A DNA stretch of 64,000 nucleotides from Nemania diffusa. Taxonomy: Eukaryota > Ascomycota > Sordariomycetes > Xylariales > Xylariaceae. The first letter of the stretch is position 1. The number at the start of each line of letters is the position of its first letter. Under the pieces are notes generated by a model. The model was not told the DNA's origin. It saw only the letters and a list, made by a program, of their open reading frames with translations, and did not search any database. Location: NCBI GenBank assembly GCA_038501195.1, contig JBBPUQ010000002.1, positions 1,984,001-2,048,000 of the forward strand, read 5' to 3'. Positions 48,596-60,132 of the stretch are shown piece by piece. The position numbers and the translations under genes were made by a program.

Positions 48596-51500
48596 CAGAA
48601 ACATCTGCCTTACTACAGAGTATTGTAGGTACCTATATAACTCTACAAACAATTGGGAGCACTACTCTATGTACATACATACACAGTGATCAGGCCACGT
48701 CAGGGCCCTGAAACTTGGGGATAACGTTATCTAAAAATACAATATCAATGTACCTACATATAGCGTAAGTTACGGTGGGTCTTCACCTTGGAGCTTTGTT
48801 CTGGTAACAACAAGCTTTGTGAAGGATTGTAGCTCAATATTCCTCCTCATGTGCAGAGTACAGATACCTATACCTATTTTTTATTATCCAACAAAGACCC
48901 AGGCCTTACCTCTATGTAGATAACAATCACTTTTGCTAGGGAACAGAATATAGCTGAACCTATGCCCCCTCTAAGTATGTACTCACCACATCCTCCTTGG
49001 CGCGAGGTAATGGGAGTTTAATAATTCGAAATGAGCGCGAGTAAAGTACTGTACAAAGAGAGCCAACCAGGTGTAAGCACGTCCCATCTTCACCCGTTAT
49101 GATGTTCTCCACAATATTGCGCGGCACGAGCCTTGAAAAGGGGCTTGGCAAAGGGTTCACAATAGGCCCAGGCTTTGCCTGGATCGATTGATTGCTGTAA
49201 TTTCGGCATTTCAGAGGAGCTTTCATATGTTCGCCCCTTTGCCGCCATTGATTCGCCCTTGTGCTCACTCTCTTTGTACGTATGGAGCTATCAACTTCTA
49301 TCACTAGCATACTACTACCTACCGTACTAGGTAAGTAATTAAACCCGGCCCTAACTACAATTTGCCAAAAGTGTCATATCCCTAAGCACCTTCGATGCCT
49401 CCATACCCAGAACTGTCACCCCCTCCAAGGGACAAATTCTCAGTATTATCTAACACTACCGAGAAAATTATAAAATTGCCGACAAAGTTCACTCGTACAA
49501 TTACCTACTAGAATAGAATGCCTTGAGTAAAACTTGACACCACGGAAGTGTTCAGAGGGTGGTAGGATAGGTGGGCTATTGCATGCGTATTTACATATAC
49601 TAGTAATAAAAAACTACTTATCAAGCTTCCTCTAAGTGATACGCGTGATTGCTAAGGGGACGTTGCGATAGGTATACTAGTGCATATACGCAATACATAT
49701 GTAGGCAGTTCAAAGTCTTCGTCATCCACTTACAACCTCTGCAAACCACCGCCACATTGCATACTCTACGTAAATCGCGCGTAAGCGCCACTCAGTATGA
49801 CCTCGTAAACTCTACAGGCTATCAGCATCGACAAAACGTGAGACCGAACTTTCTATTGGGTGGCGTACAGCACAAGGCAAACTTGCCGAGCCGCCTTCGG
49901 GTACCCGAGAGGTCGACACAAAAGCAGAATTTTGATTACACCATCATCCATATATGCGAGAGTATTTGGCTTAGCCAATGGCCTACAGTAAGTAGGTATA
50001 CAGGCGGGATAGGCAGTTAGGATAGGTACGTCACTAATACGAGCAAGAGCCTGGGTTTTCGCGTTGAGATAATTATGGCCTGGATCTGGCTACAGCGCGA
50101 GATTGTTCGTTCCTATGGTGTATCTACACTACACCCACTAAGCGTACGGACTTCACGACACCGTTGATTCCTTGGCATGTTACTCCTTCCCAAGCAGTCT
50201 AGTACGAGAGACTCAAAGCTTACCGAACTTCAAAATCGCAGGATGGAATATAGATTAAGTATACTATATATGATACATCCTTGTGGCACTTAAACAGTCT
50301 TAACAATTTGCTTTTCTCTTAATACACTCGGTATTTCTCTAATCCAACTAATTTGCTAAGCAGCATTTCTACTAGAGTTTTCAGCGCATGTTTATAGTAT
50401 GCACAACTCTATCATCTGATTTCAATCAAGCTTATACGAGGACAATATTCTTGTCCCTTCGTTACTCCAACGAGCCCACGAGCGTCGTTAGCTGCTGGCA
50501 ACCGCGGGCTGAGCTCGGCGGTACTTGGGTAATGTCCCACGCCTGTACGGTGATCCCTCCGCCTTTCAAATTAATTCAAACATCTGGCGGGGTATCGTAT
50601 GCGTACGGGAACGGCTTGCCGCCATTATTGAGACATCGAAGCACTTCTCAAGCCTCATAAGGGACCACACATTTCGGGCCGTAGAATTCTCATCCAATAA
50701 CACCTGATACAATATAGACTGTCTCTCTTGCGGTTTACATCATGCCTAGATGTCCGATACATACTAGTACTATTTACAGGCGAGCGGAATTCACCTTCGC
50801 TAACAGTTGGCTAGATTCACTTGACTTATATCGCTATGTGAAGCTGATAGCAGGCACAAGCCGCTGCACGGCTCCCTTTTCTTCGTCTTCGCGCGTGGCT
50901 CATTAGATATGTGTAACAGAGTTTATTTTACGTTTCCCACACCATGCGGCCATCTTAGAATATTATTGTTTTTATCGCGACTCTTCTTTGCCTGGGCTTG
51001 CGACTCTATTACATCAGTAAAAAGGGAGGCAGGTCAGCCTGACATTCGCAGTTATACACTAATTATTAAACGTCTTGATCATAGCTGGAATATTGAAATG
51101 GTATAGAATGCCAATGCGCACAAGTTCCCGTTGTAACGGTAACGCTAACAGACACGTGGTAGTAACAACAATGAGTATAGCAAATATACGCAACACATAA
51201 ATCGTCTATTGTACCACCTATTTTAGTGAGTCCTAGGTGTACAATGTAACTGTGATACTAGCAGATCCGTGTTCTGCAACTGGCTATGTCTCTTTACATA
51301 CAGTTTGTGCGTGGGATCAATGCGATGTGGCTGACTCTGTTGATATTTTTATTCGCTGAAGTGCCTAAGGTGCCCTGTAAATATGCGTTTCTAGTTCTAC
51401 GATTATATGAAGCGGTAGAACGAGTGCATGTGGAAACATATATTTCGTCTTATATGTTTAAGTATGTGGTGAATACGGTTCGTCACATAGACCCCTCTTA

Positions 51501-54022
51501 TCGTAATCGCTTTGGTCGACCAAGCTTTGTTTTTGAGGGACAGCGTCGATCCTAGAGATTGTTTAGTTTATAGAAGTGTCGGATCTGTGTCGGGGAAAGC
51601 GATATTCGTGTTGCTTTAGGAGAGCAATAGGTTGCAGTAACATCGCGGCTGAGTCGGCGTAAGAAATCCGTATTTGATGCTTAGAAATCAATTATGTGTT
51701 CACTTGAAGCCACTTAGATGATAGCCTTAGTCATGAGAAGGCATGAACTATTAGGGTAGCGTGATAGTAACAAGCGCAAGGTTCCATGAATCTTTGACCT
51801 TCTCCTTGAAATGTCTCCTAACATCTAGAGATAGGTCGCTGCATCAGGGAGTTTCTTTTGGACTTGCTTGAGATGACCTATATGATTTTCTACTGCATGC
51901 CCCAGTTAGATGGTTCAGGAGATAATCCATCTACTAGTGTCGATCATCGAATGCGATCTGAGCATGAGCATCATGTTCAACCTTTACCATCTTAGGCTCG
52001 AGAATTCCTTGCTAGTTGTGGCCGAATCTGATCCCCACACTCGCAACCTAGTCAGGGAAATCTGTCACTTAATATTCTGTGTGTAGATGTGCGTATCTAT
52101 AAAGGATTTGTCAATGGGGTAGATGTTCGTAAGGCTGCACGATAGATATCTAGATACTCAAGGGAATTCTTGGCGAGCTAGCTCATGACGTATTTCTCCG
52201 GGTCCGAGTGGCTGGTTCTACGCATCCACGATTTGAGCAGCCCAAACCATACTTGATAGATCTAGTGGTCAGTTACCTCGATGATTTATGTGTCTGTGGG
52301 GAGAAAAGATTGTACAACGCAGGTTACCTTTTGGGTATAAGTCTGTATTAATGCCACTTCGAAATCGGATCGTAAAGTTATCTGATCACGGATAACAACA
52401 TTGAACATACACCTACTACCTGGACTATCTGCATGTAAATGAACATGCGGTGTCTAAATCGACAAGATAGCCATCTAGACTCTGCTCCTGTAAGTATCCA
52501 TTGGGCGCCACTTTGAGCTGTATAGCACTGTAGCCAATGAAGTGGCGTAAGACCCCTCTTGTCAACATGTACGCCGAGGTTAATCGCCGACTTGAACAAG
52601 CCCCCAGCCCTTGTTTCTCGTTTCTCGTGATACTAGGGACGTATTGAGTACTTCAGTGCAGAGTATTGATATACTGCGTACTCGTTGTTGGCGAATTTGT
52701 TTGCTGTAGTGACTAAGCAACAAGATGCCGAACTCTAAGAGTTGTAAGTCAGCGCTCTAATTATAGGCATCCCGAAGTTAGTGGCTGGGCCGGGCACTGC
52801 ATCTATAACTTCTGAGTCGAATTCGATAGCAGCAGCGTGTTAACTTCTATTCTTTCTCGGTTTGGCCGCTAGGCGGTATTTTTACTTTTACACATGTAGT
52901 ATGTAGTATGAGTAAGAACGCGTTCACCCCGTCTCATCAGAATACGCAACACGCAGCCTGCAGTATACTTTTTCGCTGTATACTTTTTGTAATCGGTACT
53001 TTCCGTGTCTCTGTTTCCACCTACATCATTGTACAGTACCGTACTAGGCCGTACCAGATGCACTGCGATAGAAAGAAAAGTCTTTAGTAGCCGGAGGATG
53101 TTGTATTAGCTATTTATACCGTATGACTAACTACGATCCGGTATTTGTGCGCGCCTTGAACTCTACAGATAATTCAGATAGATTACATGTAGGTATGAAG
53201 AGTGAATTAGGAGGTACCTACCTCTAGGTACTCAAGAGGTATATGTAGCCAGCGGGGTCCACATCCAAGTGAGACAAGCACAGGTAGCGCATGCTGTATG
53301 TAATCTGATAATCCAGGGAACCGGCCGCAAGCAGCACATTGCACGGCCATCAGCCACCAATTGAAGGCGTACCCCACCATCCGCTTTGCGGCCCCAGAGC
53401 TTTTATCACCTAGCCCTGCCAATCAAAAGCCACAGCTAAGGCAGGCTAGTGTGGCCTGTTGCCTCCGCCTCTTTCCATGCCACCCAACGCCCCAAAATAT
53501 CCTGGTCCTGCTCGGTTTCCACATTTCTCAGGTTCCCACCTTTTCTGCACCACCACAATTGACGTTTCCCCCAAGCACTTTTTTCCTCTGCTCATCCACA
53601 ACCCATCATTCTCCCTGCGGCTCAGTCACTACTCCTCGCCGCCAACTGACACCAGCCTCCATTGACGCTGAACCCAACACACATTGACCGCAGCCTCGAT
53701 GTCCACCATATTCTAATTCAAGAAAATCGCGACTAAATTGGTCGGCGCGTATAGAGGATTAAACTGTGCTAAATTGACTGAACAAAAGAAAAAAAGAAAA
53801 GAGAAGTTGTCTGGCTTTTCAACGCGACACCACGATCCGCATCACAACAACACCACCACTGACAGCCACCGTCTTCAGCCACACATAACAGCCTTATCGC
53901 CCGGAAGCTCAGCGATGCGTTGCTGATGCGCGACAGCTTCGTCTGCGTCGTCCTTTTGTCCGGCCTCTGTAAATATTGTAACATCTCTTAATCGCCGTCT
54001 TGATTACCTGTTGCCTACGACC
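48596..54022. other. 5.4-kb gene desert right of the AT island
   Basis: Base composition is near normal, but no frame on either strand looks coding and stops are dense. The longest minus frame (48960-49310) and plus frame (49649-50020) show no known motif. A short plus-strand text KGILGELAHDV...YLDDLCVC (about 52150-52300) recalls a polymerase YLDD box but has no support around it. The last 600 bases become pyrimidine-rich and CA-rich, as expected for the leader of the C2H2 gene. Confidence 0.45.
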
Positions 54023-56011
54023 ATGGCGTCCGAAAAAGGCCCTGTCGCGACGGAAGCCCCGCCCTTCGCTCCGACCGCGCTTCAAGCTCCCATGCCTGAT
54101 TCCGTCGAGGCGATCGCCGAGGTAGCTCGCGCGTCGCTGAAGCGGCACCGAGAGGCCACGCCTACGTCGCCGTCATCTGTGTTGCCGCAGACCTTTAGTT
54201 CTGATTTGCCCCCGTCGCCGAGCAAGGCTGCGCGGCTCGGTCTGCTGTCGTCAAGGCATTCCCCTGCGCCGTTAACAGGTGCCGCCGCAATCGAGGACGA
54301 GCGACGTAGAGAAGAGGAACAGTATAGACTCCAGGTCTCTGGTATAAGCGACAATCCGGTGTACAGAGCGCAGACCGCATTGATGTCCGCCAATGCGCTT
54401 GCTTTGAGCCGACCTCAGGAGGAACCCCAGGACAACCATCAGCTTGGAGAGGCACAGCCTGATGCCTCTCCGCCCGCCCCTATCCCGATACCGAATATGA
54501 ATGATTCCGACCACAAATTAGACGCCGGCTCCGACGAGAACTCGGCGACCATTGAAAGCTTAGGTGGCGCTAGCGCATCTGTCGATGCTAGCCCCGGATC
54601 CATGGACATTGAGACGCGCAATCATCAGGTTGGACTTGGCACCCAGCCGCCTGCGCAGATGGAGGAGAAGGGCGTCCAATCATTGTCGTATCCTGGTATC
54701 CTGCCTCCAAATGTGAACATGGCCGCCCCTCCAGCTCGTGGAATGAGCCTGCCCATGACTCCTACACCAACAGCTCCGCGGTCACCCAACTCCAAGAAAC
54801 ACAAGTGTCCCTACTGCGAAACCGAATTCACACGCCACCATAATCTAAAGAGCCATTTGCTAACGCACAGTCAAGAGAAACCCTATGTTTGCCAGACATG
54901 TCAGATGCGCTTCCGTAGATTGCACGATTTGAAGCGCCATTCAAAACTCCACACTGGAGAGAAACCGCATATATGCCCCAAGTGTGATCGAAAGTTCGCA
55001 CGCGGTGATGCTCTGGCCCGGCATAGCAAAGGGCCCGGCGGATGCGTTGGTCGTCGAAGTAGCATGGGAGGCTATGGCGAAGACGATCCAGACGGTGTGA
55101 GCCGTCTAGAAGGCGACGAATCAGCAATGGCTGGTGTCATTTATGATGCGACTATAAACGAAGCTGACATGACTGAAGAAGAAAAACGACGCTTGAGCGG
55201 CTTGCCAAGTATCAAGGCTCAACATGTTGAAGGTACGTTGATCATACCTAATTCTTCTACTACTCACTCACTAATAATTTTCACGATAGGCGTTAGCCAA
55301 GGACAACTATTCTCCCAAAATCCCGAGCGTGGCTCGGCCAGCTCTACATCTCTCACTCCTGGTACTAGTATCGCATCCCTGCCAATAGGCAGTGGCAATG
55401 CTTCAATGTACGCTCAGGCTAGCATCACAGAGAGCCCTAAACCTTTAAGCCCCGGGCTTCAGGCTCAGGATTCCGCAAGTGCCAATAGGCAGCGCTCACC
55501 AAGCTTGACCACACAATTCCAGCAACAGCATTTTGGTCGCAACCAGTCGGACCGCCGTACGCCACCAGGTTCGTATAGTCACGTATTCAACCCAATGACG
55601 TTACATGCTGAGACCGATCCAGTACCAGGGTTTACCGCTGCCGATGCCGCTAGGTTCGCTGCCTCGGTTGTCGGTGGACAGGGCATTGCTTCTCAGCCAG
55701 GATCGGGAAGCTCTGCCCAGCAAAACAATCCGCCCGTTTCTGGATCTGGACACACGCGAACGCCTAGTGGGACTGGCCAGAATGGTAGTAGTGGTGATAG
55801 TACCAGCAATAACCTCTTTGCCTCGGACCAAGGAATCTGGGCTTACATACATAGTCTTGAGGAGCAAGTACGTCACTTGGCTGATCGTGTACACGTGATG
55901 GAAGCTTCAGAGAGATCTCGAGAAGAGAAGATTGCGTACTTGACCACTGAGGTTGCAACTCTAAGAGCCCAGGCTGAATTGAATAGCGATGTGGGCGAGA
56001 AGGCTAGTTAG
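54023..56011 (+). CDS. C2H2 zinc-finger transcription factor
   Basis: Start at the ATG in ACCATGG (54023). A 57-nt intron at 55233-55289 (GTACGT donor, ACTAATAA branch-like site, GATAG acceptor) is predicted; spliced length is 643 residues. A Pro/Ser-rich N-terminal half precedes three tandem fingers at about residues 262-282, 290-310 and 318-341, with TGEKP-type linkers. The last finger ends in Cys instead of His (HSKGPGGC), a C2HC form. Low-complexity Ser/Gly/Asn/Gln text follows, then a C-terminal coiled coil (about 590-640: LEEQVRHLADRVHVMEA). The layout recalls fungal Azf1-like factors; the target genes are unknown. The intron has no in-frame stop, so both spliced and unspliced forms are open. 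Confidence 0.9.
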   Translation: MASEKGPVATEAPPFAPTALQAPMPDSVEAIAEVARASLKRHREATPTSPSSVLPQTFSSDLPPSPSKAARLGLLSSRHSPAPLTGAAAIEDERRREEEQYRLQVSGISDNPVYRAQTALMSANALALSRPQEEPQDNHQLGEAQPDASPPAPIPIPNMNDSDHKLDAGSDENSATIESLGGASASVDASPGSMDIETRNHQVGLGTQPPAQMEEKGVQSLSYPGILPPNVNMAAPPARGMSLPMTPTPTAPRSPNSKKHKCPYCETEFTRHHNLKSHLLTHSQEKPYVCQTCQMRFRRLHDLKRHSKLHTGEKPHICPKCDRKFARGDALARHSKGPGGCVGRRSSMGGYGEDDPDGVSRLEGDESAMAGVIYDATINEADMTEEEKRRLSGLPSIKAQHVEGTLIIPNSSTTHSLIIFTIGVSQGQLFSQNPERGSASSTSLTPGTSIASLPIGSGNASMYAQASITESPKPLSPGLQAQDSASANRQRSPSLTTQFQQQHFGRNQSDRRTPPGSYSHVFNPMTLHAETDPVPGFTAADAARFAASVVGGQGIASQPGSGSSAQQNNPPVSGSGHTRTPSGTGQNGSSGDSTSNNLFASDQGIWAYIHSLEEQVRHLADRVHVMEASERSREEKIAYLTTEVATLRAQAELNSDVGEKAS

Positions 56012-57161
56012 AAGCGAGTGTTCTCGACGGATCCAATTTAAACAGGTCGAATCGGTCAGTCAGAAACACATCGAATTTTATGTCAACTCGAAGCAAAACA
56101 GATGGAAGTTTGGTTAAGACTGGGTCTCGGCCTAGGTGGTCGATTACGGTATGAGATTATGCTCATACGGCGTTCAGGTGTTGACTGAGCACTAACAAAA
56201 GGTACCCGTTTTGTCAATCGTTATTCTTTAGATATCCTTGGGGGCACTGCAGCTTCCACAGTGGGCGGTCATCCCGCGTTGATTTATTATACCAAGTCGC
56301 GTCTAAATGTCTGTGTACATTAAAAGCGCAGATAGATTGCCTCGAGGCAAGGACATCGGCCGATTATTCTATCGCTTTACCTAGTAGCTAATATACGCAC
56401 TTGCCATGGATACTATCCATTTTATTATCTCATACTCTTCATATATATGCCTTCCGTATCTTCTTACTCTTACTTGTTTTGACCAACATTTAAGTATTGC
56501 TAGCTCACTGTAGAGCAAGCAATTAATAAGACAAAGCTTATTTCTCTTTACGCCTAGAAAGCTAGAGAACTGTTTGGCGTTTGGGGATCGTTATAAAATT
56601 CCTCGGCTCAAGATGCTCATGCCACTTACGACTATGAGATGGATTAAATTTCTTTTGTGATAATACATCTCGTCCACTAGCTATGTGCCGTGGTAGTTCT
56701 ATATTAATGCGGAACTATCATAGATAAGTTTGTAATGGTAGTATTAGAGGATATATCACTCACGGTGTTGCGCGATATCGGGGGATAAAGGGTCATTCAA
56801 TTAGATGATATCTCTCTCCTTTACCTTGAACGCCGTCTTGGTCCACGTACTCAAAACGGAATGAAGGAAATATATAGAGGTGTTTGGCCAATAATGAGAC
56901 TCGATGGTAAGTAGCACTTCTCTAGTCTCAAGAGCGTATTTAAGCGATGGACAAATGGAAAATGGTGGTTTCATTTATATCATTTCCCTCCTTCTTGTTA
57001 GTATGCTCGAACTACCAAAGTGAAGACTTTCGTGACGCCTTTCTTGACTTCTAACTCGGCGCGTCGTGCCCAGATCTGCCTATGTACGTAATGCGATCGT
57101 GTGTGTATGTATATGAGGGAAAGTATTTCGGATTTCTATGTGTTTAATGGTACAGTTAGGT
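56012..57161. other. Convergent intergenic region
   Basis: AT-rich, 1.15 kb, between the convergent C2H2 and complex I genes. No gene or repeat recognised. Confidence 0.5.
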
Positions 57162-58105
57162 TTAACTAGCAGCAGATTCTGCCGCTGCCGCTGCCGCTGC
57201 CTCGGCCTTGGCCCTGGCGGCGGCCATCCTCTTCGCCTTCCGCTCTTCCTCAGCGGCGGCCTGTTTCCGATAGTGCTCGGTAATGTGGTCGAGGTTCGCG
57301 AAGTGGCCCGCGGGCACGGCGTGAGGTGATGCGGAGTGTAAGAGCCTGTTATGCGTGGGCGCAGCATGTCAGCGTTTTCTCATATTCCCTGCCTTGACGA
57401 GTGCGTGTTTCAACTCTGCTTCGGGCTCGTTCTCATATATGTATCCTTCCATCTTTATTCGCTCTTTTTCCAACGCACGTTGGGAAGGAGTCTAGAGCCA
57501 AATACAATAAAAGCAGCACGATAAAAGAAGGGGCGACTTCGGAGAGAGAGGGGCCCGTTGGTGGGTTGACGTACTCAGGAGTTTTGAGCTCGATGTGTGT
57601 ACTCTTGCCGGCGTTAAGGAACAGGTGCTTATCGTGGGCGGCTTGCTCGAGCATGTCTGTGCGTAGCGAGTTGCGCATTTCCCAGTCGTTGAAGTAATCG
57701 AATTGCTTTAGCCACGTGCTGAGGCTGGAGGGCTCGCCGTCTTCGCCGGGGCGCGAGATCTGGTAACCGACAATCGCGGCGGGCAGGGCGCCTGCGAAGA
57801 CGTAGAAGGCAGTCTGTTGGGGGAGGTATTTCCAGGTCAGCTTCAGTAGCGATCCAAGCTGCCCTTTCAGAGAGCATAAGGATATCGTGTGTTATTGAGA
57901 AACTCGTTTTTCGAGACGGAGTATCTTGGGAGAGAGAGAGACATACGCCTAGTCCCTCTTCGACCTGGTGTGCTTCATGGTGACCATGGTGGTCATGGTG
58001 ATCGTGGTGATCATGGCTCTCGGAGGCGTAGAACCTAGAAGTGCGGAGTGTTGTTGGGCGAGCGCGGCGGGCCACGACAGCCGCTCTTGTTCGGAGGGCC
58101 TGCAT
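57162..58105 (-). CDS. Complex I (NADH:ubiquinone oxidoreductase) accessory subunit, 17.8-kDa type
   Basis: Three exons on the minus strand, 58105-57947, 57858-57575 and 57345-57162 (introns 88 and 229 nt), encode 208 residues. The N-terminus (MQALRTRAAVVARRARP) is a basic mitochondrial presequence. A His-rich stretch (HDHHDHHDHHGHHEAH, about 31-46) and one membrane segment (about 70-86, AFYVFAGALPAAIVGYQ) follow. The block RTDMLEQAAHDKHLFLN and the later VPAGHFANLDHI match my recollection of the fungal 17.8-kDa subunit of respiratory complex I, in the inner mitochondrial membrane. The name is from memory. The Ala-rich C-terminal tail makes it longer than that name implies. It is divergent from SIL1. 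Confidence 0.72.
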
Positions 58106-58860
58106 CGCGATATGGAGGGGTGTGTGGTGCCAATTGGCTTTAACAATCTATAACAGACAGACACAGACAGACAGAGCTTCAAGTGCTTCAATACAACTCA
58201 AGTGTGATGTCGGGATCGGGACCCAGTCTCGAATGTGGATCCATTTGAACCAATCACGCTTCTCGTTTTATAACCAGTCTGCACTGTCCCTATAACATTA
58301 TATACTGTGTAATATATACTGTTCACTATAAAACTAGAGAATAGGCAGGCGGATCCGCTGCTGTTCGGTATGAAGTCATTTTAGAGACAATCATTTTTTT
58401 GACATCGTAGATATCTAGCTAGCGGACACTAAATACGTGCGATGAATGATTCACGCTTAAGCTGTCAAAACATTTGACACTAATCGGTCCTTTAAATTGT
58501 GACAGCTAAACTAGGCTCCCATCATCTATAAGTATTCCAAGAGTTTCTTCGTTTCGTGTCTTTTCAGTCCTTGCCAACTGTCCTCTTTGGGAGGTCATCG
58601 CCACTTTTCTTCAAATCTATACATACCTCCTAAGACTAGACTATTCTCATTCTTTTCTTGTTCCCCTCATATTTCCTTGTTCGTCCAGAGCAATCCAGAG
58701 CATATGATTTATTAGAAGACGGCATATACAAACTTGTGCCGAGATTGACTTCGTGAACAAGCTGTACCGTTAATTTCTATACTTAAAAGCTAGGTCCATT
58801 TTTTTGAGCAACTACCTATCCACAACCTAATTTATCAATTCCTACCTATAAACCTCAAGA
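58106..58860. promoter_or_regulatory. Divergent promoter region (complex I subunit / SIL1)
   Basis: 755 bp between two divergent start codons; no gene. AT-rich around 58270-58330, with pyrimidine-rich leader sequence before SIL1 (about 58540-58690). Confidence 0.5.
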
Positions 58861-60132
58861 ATGACCCCAACGTGCGTGCGTAACTTAGTACGCCTCCTCT
58901 TCTCAATTGTCTTTATTTGTTCCATATTCTGCTCCTTCGCCTCAGCTTCATCTCCTCCAGAGGTATCACCCGCCGCTGCAACCGAACTCATATGTCACAC
59001 GGACAATCCAGCAGAATGTTATCCCAAGGTGTTTTCAGCCACGGAAGAGTTTCAGGTCGTACATGATGACCAGGACATACCGCCAGGGTTACATGTCCAG
59101 CTCGATGTTCAGACGGGGCGGAAACAGGCCAAGCTCTACAATCCAGACGAGGAAAATCCAGCCCTCGCAGGCTTGCCAGTCAACCAGGAGGTAATAGTGG
59201 TAGATCCTGAACTGCCGCAAGATGATGAGCCCCGGATCCGAGCCGGCGCTCCAGCATACGAACCTGTCGGTATGGTCAAAGCACCGCAGGAGAAGAACGC
59301 GGAGTTCTCTGAGGCACTTGAGACAATCAAGAAAAGCTCCGATCATCAAAAACGTATCGAATTAAGCGCCCTAGACAGAGCACTAAGAGTGCTTGATGAG
59401 CTGTCCCACGACATGTACTACGGTATGCAAATTGCAGAGGACACAGAGGCTGTACAATCATTGTTCTGTCTTGTGTTCGGAGGAGATAGGGCCGAAGAAA
59501 AGGGACGGCAGCTCACAGAGCGAGCCGACTTCCTAGCATCTTCTGTGCTATCTGCAGCCGTGGGAAACAACGCACGAGCTCTTGCTGCCATTGAGAACTC
59601 ATGGGACCGCATTACGGAGAAACGGTGCAAGCCAAACTCGCATTTGATAAGGCAGGATTTGTTCTACCGACTCTCGCCTAGAAGCGAACCGGGCACCAAA
59701 CAAGAATCTGAGGAATCAGAGACTATCCGCCTTCTTATTTCTGTTATCAGCGGGCTTCTAAAAAGCCCCAAGATTCGGACCGAGTTCCTAGAGAACAGCG
59801 GGATGCAGAGCTTCTTGCAGATTCTCCTTCGAGACGGTGAAGTGTGGGAGTCTAGGAAAGCGAAGGTGGCCCAGATCGTCTCAGATACGTTTCTCGATGA
59901 AGACTTTGGCGCCACTTTGGGCCTCTTCCCTATAAAGCAAAATGTAGATGCCAGCAGATGCGCTGAGAGTGGAGCCCAGTCGCTGTATGACGAGTGCTGG
60001 GTGTATCACCTAGCGAAGATTAGTCAAGGCAGCGAGGCGCCGGAATGGAGCGAACATCTGCTATCTCTCCTACTAAGGGTTCAAGACTCCGGTTCACAGT
60101 CGGAAACGCCGCCGAAGCATAATGAGCTCTAG
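58861..60132 (+). CDS. SIL1: ER nucleotide exchange factor SIL1
   Basis: Single exon, 423 residues. An N-terminal signal peptide (about 1-30, core LLFSIVFICSIFCSF) leads into the ER, and the C-terminus KHNEL is an HDEL-type retrieval signal. The block ICHTDNPAECYPKVF, then FQVVHDDQDIPPGLHVQLD, is the conserved N-terminal part of Sil1/Sls1. The rest is helical armadillo-like sequence (SALDRALRVLDELSHDMYYG; LISGLLKSPKIR-type repeats). Sil1 releases ADP from the Hsp70 Kar2/BiP in the ER lumen, so it supports protein import and folding. Length is typical for filamentous fungi. Confidence 0.94.
   Translation: MTPTCVRNLVRLLFSIVFICSIFCSFASASSPPEVSPAAATELICHTDNPAECYPKVFSATEEFQVVHDDQDIPPGLHVQLDVQTGRKQAKLYNPDEENPALAGLPVNQEVIVVDPELPQDDEPRIRAGAPAYEPVGMVKAPQEKNAEFSEALETIKKSSDHQKRIELSALDRALRVLDELSHDMYYGMQIAEDTEAVQSLFCLVFGGDRAEEKGRQLTERADFLASSVLSAAVGNNARALAAIENSWDRITEKRCKPNSHLIRQDLFYRLSPRSEPGTKQESEESETIRLLISVISGLLKSPKIRTEFLENSGMQSFLQILLRDGEVWESRKAKVAQIVSDTFLDEDFGATLGLFPIKQNVDASRCAESGAQSLYDECWVYHLAKISQGSEAPEWSEHLLSLLLRVQDSGSQSETPPKHNEL

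Noticed and set aside
48960..49310. 116-codon minus-strand frame
   Set aside because: No motif, no signal peptide, no splice context; composition like the surrounding non-coding DNA.
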